Origin: Anas platyrhynchos | Lineage: Eukaryota; Chordata; Aves; Anseriformes; Anatidae | NCBI RefSeq assembly: GCF_047663525.1 | Contig: NC_092587.1 | Coordinates: 35,269,001 to 35,333,000, forward strand | Direction of reading: 5' to 3' | Length of the DNA stretch: 64,000 nt | Shown here: positions 1-13,342 of the stretch, piece by piece | Numbering within the stretch: position 1 is the stretch's first letter | Layout: each line of letters begins with the position of its first letter | Translations under genes and position numbers: made by a program | Notes under the pieces: model-generated | The model's database searches: none | Seen by the model: the letters and a program-made list of their open reading frames with translations, nothing else | What the model was told of the DNA's origin: nothing

Positions 1-2050
1 AGGGATTGAAGCTGGTCTTTGGCTCTAAAGTATGCCCAGGCTGCCACCCCTCTTCTGAGCACATTGACATGCCCCAGGTTCCTCATGTGGTTCTTCTGGT
101 CCTCCTCCCTGAGCACAAACTTGAAAACAACCAGAAATCCTCATCGGGACCGACACAGGGTATGGTGCCCCTGTGGGGTCTCCACCCTTTCTGAGAAAGG
201 AATGAGGTGCTCAAGACCAGGTGAGAAGTGCTTGTGGGGATACCCCACAGGGAAAAATGGTTGACATTTTTAGGATGGGGCAGTGAAGGGTTTGAAGTGA
301 GGCAGGAATAAAAGAGGAGTCTGGGCGAGGTGGAAAAAGGCATCCAGGAAGTGTAATGATGTATTAATTCGGTGATATGGATTATGATAGTTGCAGATTG
401 TCGTCATAGTAATTCCATTGTTAGTTCCATAATAATATTTCAGCAAAGACTCCAGTTCTTGATGAAAATAAAGTTTGGAAACTGTTGATTTAATGAATAA
501 CAAGAAATTTGGTAAATCACAGTAAAAGCTGTTGTCTGTAATTTTGTAGCCACATATTAAAAATTGCTATTGACACCTCACGGCAGGGAATTCGTAACAT
601 TTCAAGTTACCTTGATTTTGTTATTCTGCACAGCACAGCCATGGGAGCTCACGGAAACCCTGGAGGTAGAACTTGTTTCCAATTACTCCTGAAGCTGCCA
701 AGGAAAGCAAACCTCACTTTTAGAAAGTTCTGCCCCTTGGCTTCTGCTGCAATGACCATTTGGCTTCAGTAACATCTGTGTGTCCTCAGCAGCTCCGAGA
801 AACAGTGTGTTTCTGTCAGGTACCCAAAGAGGTGTTGAAGAGCTGGAGTTAAGTACTTGGTCTTGACAATCTGATGAAATGGGATTTTTCATAAAAAGTC
901 CTAGTGGTTGTATTTCATCAAAAATAGGGGCAGATACTGCTGCCTTCAATACTTGCCTTTTCCTGTTTGTATACTAACACACACGTCATCAGCTGTGTCT
1001 TGAAACACTGATTTGGAAAAATAAATTTAGTTTATTGTATTAACAAGGCTGCAAGGATGCGTAAACCCAACTACATTTTATATGACAGTTTGCCAGAGTT
1101 GCTCACCCATATCTAATTACCAGTGTGGCAACAAAGGTGAGATTAGGGCATAATCGTGTCTTCTGCTTGGTGACTTTCACTATAGCAAAGAGAGCAGTAA
1201 AGGAGTGTCATGGTGCATGTAGTTTTAGTTTTGATAGCTTGGGTAATATTAATGGTCACCATAAAATGAAATAACACAGGTGTCGGCATGACAGAGGTAC
1301 TGGGGGAAAAATCCAACGTCCTTGATAATCTCCTCACAGCCTGTGCTGAAACACTGGCCACTGTGCTCCCCAGTGAAATCAGAGCACTCAGCTGGGGTCA
1401 TCCTGATGAAAGCCTGCTGCCCAGATGCAAGCTAGCACCGGCCCTCTGTAACAGAGGACACCAGGTCCCAGCAGCTGGTGCTCCTCAGGCTTGTAGACAG
1501 TTGTATTTTGTAGAAATACAACGTTCAACACATCCTTATATGAATCTTGTGTGTTCTTCCTCTTCGGTATCTTCCAAACAAGTTCTGTGTGTCTCTGCTT
1601 ATCATTTCCAGCTGGTCATTAACAGGGTAGTTGCACATCTTGTATAATTTAAAGTGCATATCAACTCAGAATGCTTGTAATAAAATATAGATTAATTCCT
1701 TAACAACAACAACAAAATCTATGCAGAAAACTGTTGCCTTTACAGCAGAGTGGAACTTCATGTGAGAAGCTCCTTCAGGGCAGTAAAATGATCTTTTGAT
1801 ATTTTTTCATGTAAATCTCTGCAGACTTTTTTTTTTTCCTTTTCCTTTTGTAGAAAGAAAATAAAAATTTTAAAATAGCCAGAAGGCAAAATATTAACAC
1901 ATTTTACATTTGAACAAGTTCTTCTGATTCCTTTCATAAATACCATCAGTGCCAAAAGGGAATTCTGCACTTACATTCTGAAGCATCAGTGTGATCATAT
2001 GATTCACACTAAAATTCAATCTGAATAGCAGCGTTTTATTGTGGTATTAC

Positions 2051-2078
2051 AAAAAAAAAAAAAAAAAAAAAAAAAAAA
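2051..2078. repeat. Poly(A) tract, 28 bases
   Basis: An uninterrupted A run. No retroposed gene body is recognisable next to it. Confidence 0.97.
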
Positions 2079-4764
2079 GAAAAAGCTGCCCCAAGGCTGG
2101 CAGCTTCTTCTTTGCAGTATGGAGAAAGAATTTTCTCTGTAGGACATGGTATAAAGCTGTATTATAAATGTGTTCAGGTACCTGCACACACAGTTGATGT
2201 AAGACACCTTATGCTTTTGTCAGAGGTGTGTGACACTGTAACAGGCACAGATTTAAGTGGGAGAAGCAAATTTCCATTCAGGACAGTATGACTGAGTCTA
2301 TCCTGGTCTGAAAGAGCAATGTTTGTGTGCATGTATCCTGCCGGTGCCCTTCACCTACTCCTGTGCAGGGGGTGACAGGGCTGTGCCCAAGCAGTGCCCT
2401 CCTCCCTGCAAGTACCAAAACAATGCCATGCATGCAGAGCACATGGGCTGCAGCACTGAGCAATGCTCTGTTTTCCCTGGCAGACTTTATTCTCTGCTGT
2501 CCTGCAAGGTGCATGTGCTTGGGCCCTTCAATACCAAAGGCCACCTGCTTGCAAGCAACCAGACCAGTCCAGGCACTATCCTTGTGTATACATCATCGTG
2601 CAGACAGCTTGCTCTTGTGTAACGGGCCCAATTCTCCTCCAATTTGATGTGTTTTGCATCTGGCAATGCAAGGGGATTGATGCATAGGTGCACAAGCACA
2701 GAGCAGGTCCATGTCAGGCACATTTCTGTTTTTCCCCAGCATCGTTGCCAGTGAGGCAGCATAGTTTGCAGAGGAAGGTACTAGAAATGTAAAGTATCAC
2801 AAAGATCACAGCTACTGCGCTGTGGAATAGTTTGGGTCCACTTACAGCTCCTTGTAGTCCCAATCCACCTTCTTCCTTTGTGATTCAAGGTTACAAGTAG
2901 AACAGCATCCCCTGTAGCAGAAAGGAGATGACTCTGCTGTAATTACAAAGGGGACTTTTGAGATCAAAAGATGTAAACAGCTTCTCATAAGTGTGCTATC
3001 CTGCTAATTCCCCAGCCAACTGAATGCTAAGCTGTGCCCTGCTGGGATGCAAAAAAAACTTGAAAGGCAAAGAGCAGAGGTCAGAGTGATGTCTCTTTGG
3101 GCACTGGCTGAGATACTGGCGTACAGTGAGCTCATGAAGTAGCCCAAGGCTCAGTGCAAGCATCATTCATACAGCTGCAGGGACCCAGGAGCATGCATCA
3201 CACCAGCCTTGGGGACGAATCCAGCTTCCAACACTTTGCAAGGTGGCAGCCCATGCAAAAGGGAGAACCTCCGGCAAGAACAGGGCAACGGAGCTGCTGG
3301 TTTCCATCCTGGTTTCCATCCCACAGAGCAGGGCTGTGGCCCTGCTACCTGCAAGGCTTGCCTCAGGTGCTCACGTGTGGGCACGCCACTGCCAATTTTA
3401 TGAGATGCTTGCATCGATATGCACCCTCAGACCTAACTATTCTAAAATTGTGTCCCAGCCCTTCACTGAGGCTTTAAAGAGCATTGTTAACTCCATATGT
3501 GTCTTTTGGCTCCCTGCTTTTTATTTCTGTGTTTTATCTGCTGGCACCCTCCGAGTGTTAAAAGTTGCATTTAACCTTGTCAAAGGAGGACTGCTTCTAT
3601 TTTAAATTGAAGCATTTTGTGCAGAAGTCATATTTTGCTTGCAGCATTTCCTTATGGCTAAATATTTCTGTTGGAATTCCCAAATGACAATGTAAAAACA
3701 CTCCAACGAGCTGAGGAAGAGCAACTTCTGCTCTGGAAGGGAGTCTGATGATATCCTTGATACCTTTAATTGAAACTATTTTATGTCCAAGACAAATGAA
3801 GGGTTAACAGCAACATGCATATTCATGACAGATTTAGCCTTTTATTTTATTTTTTTACAACATTTTTCTGAGCATATCATGATTCCCTCAAATTTCTATG
3901 GTTAAATCTCTTGGGCTGTTTTATTGTACAAATTGCCATATTCCATAGAGTGAGTGACAAGATTCCCCAGGCTGAAGCATCACCTCCTCACCCTGGGGCT
4001 TAGCTGTCATTGCAGAGGCAAGTTGCACATTGCAGCTACTTTGCCTGGGCAAGCGTGTACTTCACCTGCTTGGGTTTATTTAATTTATTCCTTGAATATG
4101 TCAGTGTGCAGCTCTAAGATCTGCTTTCTCCTGGAACTGACTGGGCATTCTCAAAAGAAAAAGTTAAACTTGCAAACTTCTTGCACTGAGAGAGCTGAAG
4201 TAGAATAGATTGTTTTGGATTTGTTTAATCTGAACTACAAGCTCATTGCTTTGGGACCTTGGAATAAATTCCTTTGTTATCATGCAGGAGGGCATCTCTT
4301 CTGCAGAGTCCCATAACAAATCTTGGCTGTTACGTGACCACATACTCAGAAAACACCTTTGCTTTTCTCAACTGCAATTCTTTGGGTGTTTTCTTCCCAT
4401 AAAATTGGCTTTAATTTGATTTGAGACAAAATATGAAAATATCCAAATTCTCCCCAAATAAAAATCCTGCTTGCTTAGCTCTTCTTCCTGCAGAGATCTG
4501 TACAATAAAGCTTTAAGTAAAATTAGTAGAAAGAGAAATAGCAGAGGGAGAAGCATGACTAAGCAGATTGAAGAGAACATCACTGTCTACCTACAGTATT
4601 TTTCAACCTTTGTCCTAAATCTGTTTTAATGCCTATGGGGAACTGCTCTATTCGTACAGAAGGACAATAGAAGTGGTCTGAAGTGATTTTTGCCCTAAAG
4701 AACCAACCTTTGAATGTAGCCTGGCTAGGTAAAACCTGGCCATCAGCTTTCAGTGACTATTAGG

Positions 4765-4794
4765 AAAACAACCAACCAAACAAACAAACAAACA
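4765..4794. repeat. (AACC)/(AAAC)n short tract
   Basis: ACAACCAACCAAACAAACAA and further AAAC units. Confidence 0.85.
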
Positions 4795-7055
4795 TATTTT
4801 CTCATTGTCTTGAAGCTCTTCAAATATATTCTTCTTGGTCTTCACGTTATATTAGAAAATGCTACTGTCAAATGAACTTTTCAAATCAAAATGGAACTTT
4901 TTTCATTTTTAACAGTAAAAACTAATAAAAGATATTGTCTCTGCCTAAACACAGTGGTGACAAAAGACACCAGCAATATACCTGACACAAACTAATCTCT
5001 ATCCCTTTGAAATAAATGGCTACCTAATGGAATAGCTGCTCTTTTATAGGTCTTCCTTTTGAATAGAGATACTGAATGAATCCTCATTATCTATTCCTTC
5101 CATACTTATTCAAAGAGTGAAAATATATGACAGGTGGGCACAATACATGGAAGATGTATTACTGCATAGCTGTAATCCAGTACACTAAGGTCATTACTTC
5201 AGCTGCGACTTAACTTGGTAATGGAGATAGGATAAACAAGAAAGGAAAGAACCGTACTTTTCCTTGAATATCTCAGAAAATAATACTGTATATTATTTTT
5301 GATTCAGAGACAGCTATGTAACTACTTTTAAAAAAAATATATTTTCTTTTCCTGAAAAAAAAAATAATGGCGTGAAAAGCAGCCATTAATGAAACAGACC
5401 GGTTTCTCCTGGGCTGAAAAAGATACGATGAGGCCAAGATTTTTCAGCTGATGAACCCGCTTCTGTAATCTGTTTTGGATAACATTGTTATAACAGCATC
5501 AAAAGCATGCCTATGTGAAAGATATTAATGATTTCTTCTGAAGCAAAACATGAAGAACAACTATCTGGAAAGAATGTAATTGATCATCTATTATGGGGAA
5601 TTAAAGGCAGTGGTGGGGGTGTTACAAACTTTTCATTACATTAAAATGAAAACCGGCCATTATGGGATGAGAGGGATTGAACTTTGTACTGAAAACATCA
5701 TGCATTCATCTATTTATTTAAACCGTGCTTCCTAGATGACTCAGCCCTTTGTTAGGGTTGTCTAAGCCTATTACCTCCTTTTCCAGTTGCCTTTTTTTTT
5801 TTGAGAAATTTCAACTGACTGAGCCGTATTTTTTATTTGATCTCTACCTCACCCTGGATTTTAAAGTTAAATGTGATTTTAAGAAGTTCAGACATAATTG
5901 AAAGGAATGCTAGGACCAGGAGGCAGATTCCTCAGTACCTGATGCATTTTCCACTATAAAGCACTTGTGGTAAGCCTCCTGTTTGGTGGAGGTATATGAG
6001 ACTTGGCAAGAAATTTGGTTCTAGGTTCACTAGGCTTCTGCTATTTCCTCGGGCGACACCTACCTGTATTAGAAACCCCAGAAACTCACAAGATATACAG
6101 GTTTTCCTGCAATTGCTCAATGCAGATGAAAATGACAGCAGCCTTAAGGCTACCCAGCATTTATGCTGAAAGACTGGACCTGCCTACAGACATCCAGCAA
6201 CCCATAAAAATGCGAGACTGAGATTGCTGTTCCACATAAAAATGGCTCTGTGTGTCATTCCCAGTGCTCTGTTCCACATCACACATTCAGGTATGTCCTT
6301 CATGGCTATGGGATGTATCAATCCATCGCGGTCCTACACAAGGACTGCAAGACAAATTGGCTATTTGGCTGTTACGGTGACGGAGGACATTCTCCTGCTT
6401 CTGTATTGGATGACAAGGATAAATCTTTAACCGTGTGTAAGTACACTTCACCAGCTGCCAGCAGAGTAAGAGTACATTAGAAAAACAACTTGATAAGCAT
6501 ATTGATTAATGAGCACTTGGAACGGTTCAGTTAAAGACTTAATTCAGATTTGTTGTAATTCTGATTACTATGTGCTCATAAATGCTCTCATAATCCATAG
6601 CTATAACCAAACTATTAGAAACACTGGGAATTAGCATAGTGAGACTGCAAATGAGCCTCTGGATCATGCTGACAACATGCTATGCACTAGTCGTATTTTT
6701 TTTTCCTTTTTAAAACAATGATCATTGTGGGATTAAATGGGTCAAAATGATGAAGCAGCACAGGTTTGAAAGAATTTGCATTTCCCATGTCACACCAAAT
6801 GGCTGGCTTTCAGAGTGTGCCATTTAACCAGTTTGCCTCCCTTTCCAGGTTTTAATCAGTTTCTAGATAGTTCTGCAAAAGTTTGGGGTTGAACCTTGTT
6901 GAACCTATTTCAGAAAGTTATGAATCTTCTGAGAGAATGTACAAAAAGACCAAAACTGAGGTAAAAATAAGACAAAAAAAAAAAGGATTAAAAAAAAAAA
7001 AGTTACGCCACCTTTTAAAAAGTAGTAGTACTGAAGGAGTAATGAAGTAGTATTT

Positions 7056-7097
7056 CAATGTTACTACTTTCAATACTAGTTGAAAGTAGTAGCATTG
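7056..7097. repeat. Inverted repeat (18-base arms, 6-base loop)
   Basis: Left arm CAATGTTACTACTTTCAA and right arm TTGAAAGTAGTAGCATTG pair at 17 of 18 positions around TACTAG. Imperfect pairing extends outward to about 7044 and 7108. Function unknown. Confidence 0.9.
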
Positions 7098-7921
7098 AAT
7101 CTACTAATCTTTCAATACTGTTACTTCCACCACTAAAACTGACCTAGATAAGGTTAAAATACAAGGCTGCAGATAGAAAGAAACACCTGATCTTCCTTCT
7201 CTTCATCTCCTAGAGAGGATCTGAAGCCTCCTGACCTGCACCTGCCTCCCACCTGCATTCAGGGCGTGCTGTTGAGGAGCCCACACAGAGAGAAGGCCTT
7301 CGGGGCCAACCAGCAGGCATGGGGATGTGGGGGCTAAGCTTTGGGATGGTGCAGAGTGGAACAGACCAGAGAGACAAATTCAGAAACGCAAATACTTGTC
7401 TGACTGGCAATGAGAGCTGGCCTTTCTCTGCTACCTCACGTACAAGGTTTTCGCAACTTCACCTCCAAAGAGCATCTCAGCTGAAAACCCAGGTGCCAAA
7501 GATACTCATTTAGAATGGATGACCCACAGCTCTTTTAGGTGTAGGACTCGCTCTCAGAGCCTGGGAGTTGGCAGACCTGGGCAAACGAGAGCCCCAGCTC
7601 TGCCGCTGTGACACCCACAGGTCAGGCTGCGTCCTGCTCAGGGGACCGACCCTCAGGAAAGCGTGCAGGTCCTGGAAAGATCCCACCGGCTGCTCTAAGT
7701 CAGCAGTCTGCTGAATCCAGCATATGGGTCAAAGTTGGCATGGCTTTCAGCGTAATTCTGTTAATTCCTTGGAGATTTGCAAAGCTTCATGAAAAACGCC
7801 GTGTTTTCCCAGTGGCCATCTGTTATGAGCACATAAGATTGCCTGTGCTCGTGGCTAGCAGGTCAGCTGCTGGAGGGGGTTTCTTATCATATCCCTTCAG
7901 CGATGGGATCAATCTTTACAA

Positions 7922-8366
7922 GTAGAATAGAATAGAATAGAATAGAATAGAATAGAATAGAATAGAATAGAATAGAATAGAATAGAATAGAATAGCTCAG
8001 TTGGAAGGGAACTACGAATGCCATCAAGACCAACTGCCTGACCACTTTAGGGCTAACCAAGAGTTAAAGCACACCATTGAGGGCATTGTCTAAATGCCCT
8101 CATCAACCACCTCTCTAGGAAGCCTGTTCTAGTGTTTGACCACCTTCACAGCAAAGAAATTTTTGTAACATCCAGTCTGAACCTCCCCTGACGCAGCTTT
8201 GTGCCACTCCCATGCGTTCTGTTGTCATTTACCAGGGAGCAGAGACCGGCACCTCCCTCTCCACTTCCCTTCCTCAGAAGGTTGTAGAGAGCATTGAGGT
8301 CGCCTCAGCTTTATTTTCTACAGACTAGACAACCCAAGCCTCCTCAGCTTCTCCTTGTAAGAAGCA
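7922..8366 (-). mobile_element. CR1 LINE 3' end, minus strand
   Basis: The reverse complement of a CR1 3' portion. Landmarks are CTCAGTTGGAAGGGAACTAC, the TCCAGTCTGAACCTCCCCTG block, and GACAACCCAAGCCTCCTCAG. The element's 3' tail is at the left end and has grown into an AGAAT microsatellite. It is diverged and non-coding. Confidence 0.88.
7923..7995. repeat. (AGAAT)n microsatellite at a CR1 tail
   Basis: About 14 uninterrupted TAGAA/AGAAT pentamers. The position, exactly at the CR1 3' end, suggests growth from the CR1 terminal ATTCTATG-type repeat. Confidence 0.97.
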
Positions 8367-11092
8367 AAAGTTCCTCTCAGATCACATCCAGATGTTCATT
8401 GCAGGCAAGGAAATACAGACCACATGGCAGTGGCTCTTCCAACTATCACACTTGACCAGGCTTTGCTCAAGTGTTGTATGAGAAGTTTTAAAAAGTGAGA
8501 AGCAGCGGCCACAGTTTCTCCCAACACAGTGTGGGGGCTTTTCAGGAGACGTGACACAGGCACCTCCGTGCGCTCTCAGAAATGCACATGCCGAGATCAG
8601 AGCTGCTGTTGTTGCAGCTGCTGCCTCACACACACAGCACTTTGAAGCCTGTGTTTGAGCTTTTGGTTTGGGATTTGTCATGGGCCAACTTGGAACAAGG
8701 AAGGGAAGATGGCTCAAGGCTTGCATCTTGCCTTGCATAGGTGGAAAGATGGGGGTGAGGGCTAGAAATGCAGGTAAAGGAGGAGGAATGAAAAAATAGG
8801 GAGTTCAGAGGGAGACACTCGGTTGCAGGAGATGGGGAAGAATAGGGAAGTAGACAGAGATATGGGGCTGGGATCCAGACAAGAGAAATTGGATTGTCAT
8901 ATAAGTGTTCAGAGAAGCTGATACTGACCAATTTGTTTTGGGAAGCTTTCGTAGGCACTTAGAAGGATGCCTTGCAAAAAAAGTGAACAGCTCAAGGTGC
9001 TGTTGCTTTCTGTTAACCTGGAATTCTTCTAGAATGCCTGGCTGGAGACTTGCATCCAGGCACTATAGAGGTGATGAGTATGCCATTCAGTGTTATTCAG
9101 ATAGCTACATCATTCCTATCAGGGTTAATGATAACATGAATTTAGAAAAGCCTCTGGTGGGTTTCTGTAGTTGCTCTTATTCCCTAGAGACAGGACTTCA
9201 TCCATGCAAAACCCACTTGGGTAAGACTGCAATGAAAGGATATTTTACGGCAGCACAAACCCTTCTGTAAGTCACTCTTTCAACAATGATTAGACAACTC
9301 TTTTCCTAGTGTATTGCCTAAGTCTTCTGTATGCATGGAAAACCTTTTGCTAGTTGTCAAATGACTGTTTCTGAGGCTCTAAGGATCTGTTACATTTGGA
9401 ATAAACCTACAACTTGCTTAACCTTGTTCTTTCTGTGCCCTAAGGCCTCAGGGCTGCTGGAGGCACGATGTAAAAACGCCTTGCCAGGAGCACGTTCACA
9501 CTGGGGAGCCATGGCAGGAGACAAGGCTCTTGGTGGCATTGTGAGGAGAAGCATATGTGCCTCCTCTGTTCAGCAGCACCTATTGGAAGGCACTGTTGGA
9601 TGGGTTCCCAGCATTAATTTGCAATAATCACAATCATTTACATTCAGGCCTTAATTAATGAATATCTGGATGTGTATGGGATGGGGTGATGTGGAGAGGA
9701 TATGCAGGGTCTATTTCTGCCCCTTTTCATTCTGGTAAAACTCTGCTCATGACTCACTGCTCATTACTGTCTCCTGGCAATGTATGAAGAAAGAGATGTA
9801 CAGCAGAACAAAATGTTTCTTACTCTGATTATTTGCTTCTTTTTAACAGCCCAGTACCTCCCTTACCACAGCCTGGTAAATGGGTTCCTTACAATTTTAA
9901 ATCCTCAAAGTGTTTTTGTAAGGAAATGTTTGAGCATACGACTACCTCAAGGTTATTTGAGTTTTATCGTCTTTAATCATCGGTTATTTGAGTTATAGTC
10001 TCAGTGCTAAATGGTTGTTGGAGGGATAAGGGGATAGAAAGTCCTTTTCTGTGGGATATGCCATCCCAACCTGGCTGCTGGAGCTGTTTAAAATCTCTGA
10101 CCTGGTAACTACTGAAGCCCACCTATATCTCCGTGTGCTGTCGTGCATGGCTGCTGCTTCCAAATGCAGGACAGGTATGCCAGCGGCATTCTTCCCACTG
10201 CATGGGAGTCCTAAGGACCTCTTCCAGCTCTATTTGCTGGCCCAGTTGAACAGTACAGGGTGCTGAAGGCATCTCAGCAGCATGGGCACAATGGAGGAAA
10301 GGTGACCTGAGCTTGGGGCAGGCCATCTCCCAAGGGAGAAGCATCGATGGGCCTATGGATACACCTCAAATGTTGGTTGAGCTGGGTTAGGGGGAAGAGT
10401 GCTGGGAAGTGCTGGGACGATAGCTGGATACGTGCAAAAAATACAAGGTTGGCATCTGGTCTGACTAACAGAAACACACTAAAATTATCCTAGGGAAGAA
10501 GCATTTCAAGTTACTCATTTACAGCTGGCACACATTTTATATCTGACAGTAGGACAAAGCACTGTAAAAATACCCTTAAGAATGTGAATCTCTGCTCTGA
10601 TTTGCACTTAAAAGGCAACATCTGATTAGTGTCTGTGTTTTATTAGCAGAAAACTGAGAGGATGAAAGCTTCTCAGATATTACCTTTATTGTACCAAATA
10701 CTTTTCAGAGTATACTGTGGAGGAAAATGTCACATTTCATTAAAGTGGATCATTCATATACCACAAAGGACTTGGCAGTGGTTTATAGACCCAGTGGTAA
10801 TTTTCAATGTTGCCCATTTTTTAGTCTTGAAGATCATTTTAAAAATGCTTCCGATGACCTCAGACTAGATCAACTGGTGCTCACTGGTCTGTATGTTGAT
10901 GTGTGCTGTTGTGCACCAGCTGTGGGGCTGCTTTAGGTATAAGCAGCTCAGTTGCTGTGTCAGCAGTTATCACACAGTTCAATTTTAATAGGCTTGGTTA
11001 CACAGCACATTCCCAGACCTTCCAGCTGTGCCTCATGAAAATGTATGCTGACACTCATTCTGGTCTCAGCATAACCCCTTCTTTGGTGTTAC

Positions 11093-11093
<1 letters not shown>

Positions 11094-11149
<56 letters not shown>
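11094..11149. repeat. (TTA)n microsatellite
   Basis: About 18 uninterrupted TTA units. They read as a polytyrosine frame but are not coding. Confidence 0.97.
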
Positions 11150-13317
11150 CTTACAAGTAATCTCAGTGTTTCAGATATATGAAATGTCAGATATGTTGAG
11201 GATAATATCCCATCACTGCAAGTTTTCGCCTCTATTAGTTGTTTCTGTGTGCTTCATTTAATCTGTTTGCTACCCATTAGAAAGGCTAGCAAAACATTTG
11301 GTTCTTGAAGAGTTGAGTGCTTCATTTTATCTGATGCAACTGAATCAGCAGGGCAATAATTTACAACAAAGAACTTTTTTGGCAGTCTTGGGCTTTTTTT
11401 TCATGGATTGTCTTTGAACAGATTGTAATTTTCTTGAATTTATTAATTATTCAAAATGTTAATGACTTTGGGGGATTGATTATGAGCAATTTTATGTGAG
11501 TATTTGGTATTCAGTATACAACTTCTAGGGCCATTACTTCGTTGTGTAGGTAGATAAAGGAGCATCGTTTTCTCTGTATTGTTGACAAAAGATGCTGAAA
11601 AATGTCATGAGAATTTTGCTCAGAAGATAAGAGCTTGGGAAAACACAAGAAAAAAGATCAGAACATTTACCCCTAAAATCCTGGCAGATAAAGTGTTTTC
11701 CTAACAATAATTTCTGAAGTAAGGGTTATTGTCAAATCTCTTTTGTTTACATATAGGATGTTCATTTCTCAAGATAACTCACACACAAAGCAATTGGGTG
11801 TGTGCATGTAGTCCTCATGAGGGTGTAATACAGCTTAGGTCACAGTTGCCTTGTGCTTTGGTGAGAGGCATGTTTCTCCAAACAATATATTCTGCCATTG
11901 CTGTCAGTCTGCAAATTTATCTCAAGGTTACAGTGAAGGTGAAGGTGACTGGATGCAGTTTCTAGTTCCGAAGAGTGCTGTCAGATGCTTGTGCACCTTG
12001 CTGGTCTCTGAACATTTGCTTTCTAATTCTATTGAAGCACAAAAGGCTTTAATTCACAGTTAATGAGCATTTTGTGGGATAACAACCTCAGTTCTTGAAC
12101 AGCAAGTGGCTTGAAGCAGGTGTTCAACAAATTAACTTTTAAAGATATTTGAATACTTAATTAGGAAATATTTGGTGATGCTTCCTTCGATCTGCTCTTG
12201 CCTACTTTTGCTTTAAGGGGGAGAGGAGAGAGGGAAAGCAGTTGCTGTGAGGTAGAAGTACGTACTTCTTGCATCATTTAAATATAGATCTGATTTTTGT
12301 GTTAAAAATTCAGTGTTAAAAAATCACGTTTTAATTGCTGTATATATTTACTATATCTTTCATTCCCATACTCTTGACATTTTGGCCAGTCTGGGAAGCA
12401 GCTGTGTGAGTGGCTGCTGCTGGCTGGAGCTTTCCCCCTGTACCAGACAGGAATCTCTACAAGCTCTGCACCTCCTCGGTGTAACTTTTCATTGCTTTGA
12501 CTAGCAGGTCTACTGATGGATTTCCTTAAAAAGCAGACTGCTACCCAGATCTTAGAGTAATGTGATGTGTGCTGAGGCTCTCTGTAGCTGTTGAGGTGAA
12601 TGAAGAGCACTTACATTTCTTCTGGCTCTGCACAAGCAAAGCTAAATGAAGGGTGCAGACGCTGCAGAGGACTGCTGGCTTAGCACAGGAAAGAGTCACG
12701 GCACAGCCTGTGGGAGCATGTGAGAGCTCCCATCTGCAGTTCTTTCCCAGTCATGCTCAGGATGTTTTTTTTCCACTAAATGTCCAGTTGTTGCTTTATT
12801 TCTTTTCCCACAACCTTCCACCATCTGGCTTGTATTTAAAAGACACAGTTTAGTTCAACACATTAAATTTCAGCTATGCAGGCTGCAATAGCTTCTGCTC
12901 TCCAGGAACTGGTAAAGCATCATGTGTCAGCTCTCAGAGAAATACAAGGGTTAGTTGGTTAGAAAATGAGCAGAGAAGCAAAAGCTATACACCTTAAGGT
13001 TGATAGAAGTTAATCCATTTTAAACTCCTTACATCATTTAAGCCTCTTGGGACAGGGATTTGTCTTTAAGTCCCTGTAAAATATCATGTCATATCCATTC
13101 TGCTCTATAAAAAATGAGTAAAACCCATAAAATTCCTCAGTCATGCTAGAAATCTATGGGACACCTACATTTGGTTTGCATTGAAACCCCAGTAAACCTG
13201 ATCTGGTTCTTCACAGTAGACACTGAAGTGAAAATTCATCGTTAGTTAGCAGTGCTCTGGCACTCCCCTAGCTGTACTTCAGAAATAGGCTGAACTGGGT
13301 ATGCTTTATGGAAAAAT

Positions 13318-13342
13318 AAAAAAAAGAAAAAAAAAAAAAAAG
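13318..13342. repeat. A-rich tract
   Basis: Nearly pure A with one G. No adjacent retroposed body recognised. Confidence 0.9.

Larger units (their letters stand above)
1..7921. other. Intergenic, no gene recognised
   Basis: AT-rich sequence with short, unrelated open frames on both strands, none with domain-like content or splice-supported continuity. It holds the A28 tract, the AAAC tract and the 18-base-arm inverted repeat. A distal intron of an unseen gene cannot be excluded. Confidence 0.6.

Noticed and set aside
2040..2260. Processed pseudogene suggested by the A28 tract
   Set aside because: No coding similarity or polyadenylation signal on the expected side, and no target-site duplication seen.
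10903..11160. Frame ending in a polytyrosine run
   Set aside because: Product of the TTA microsatellite.
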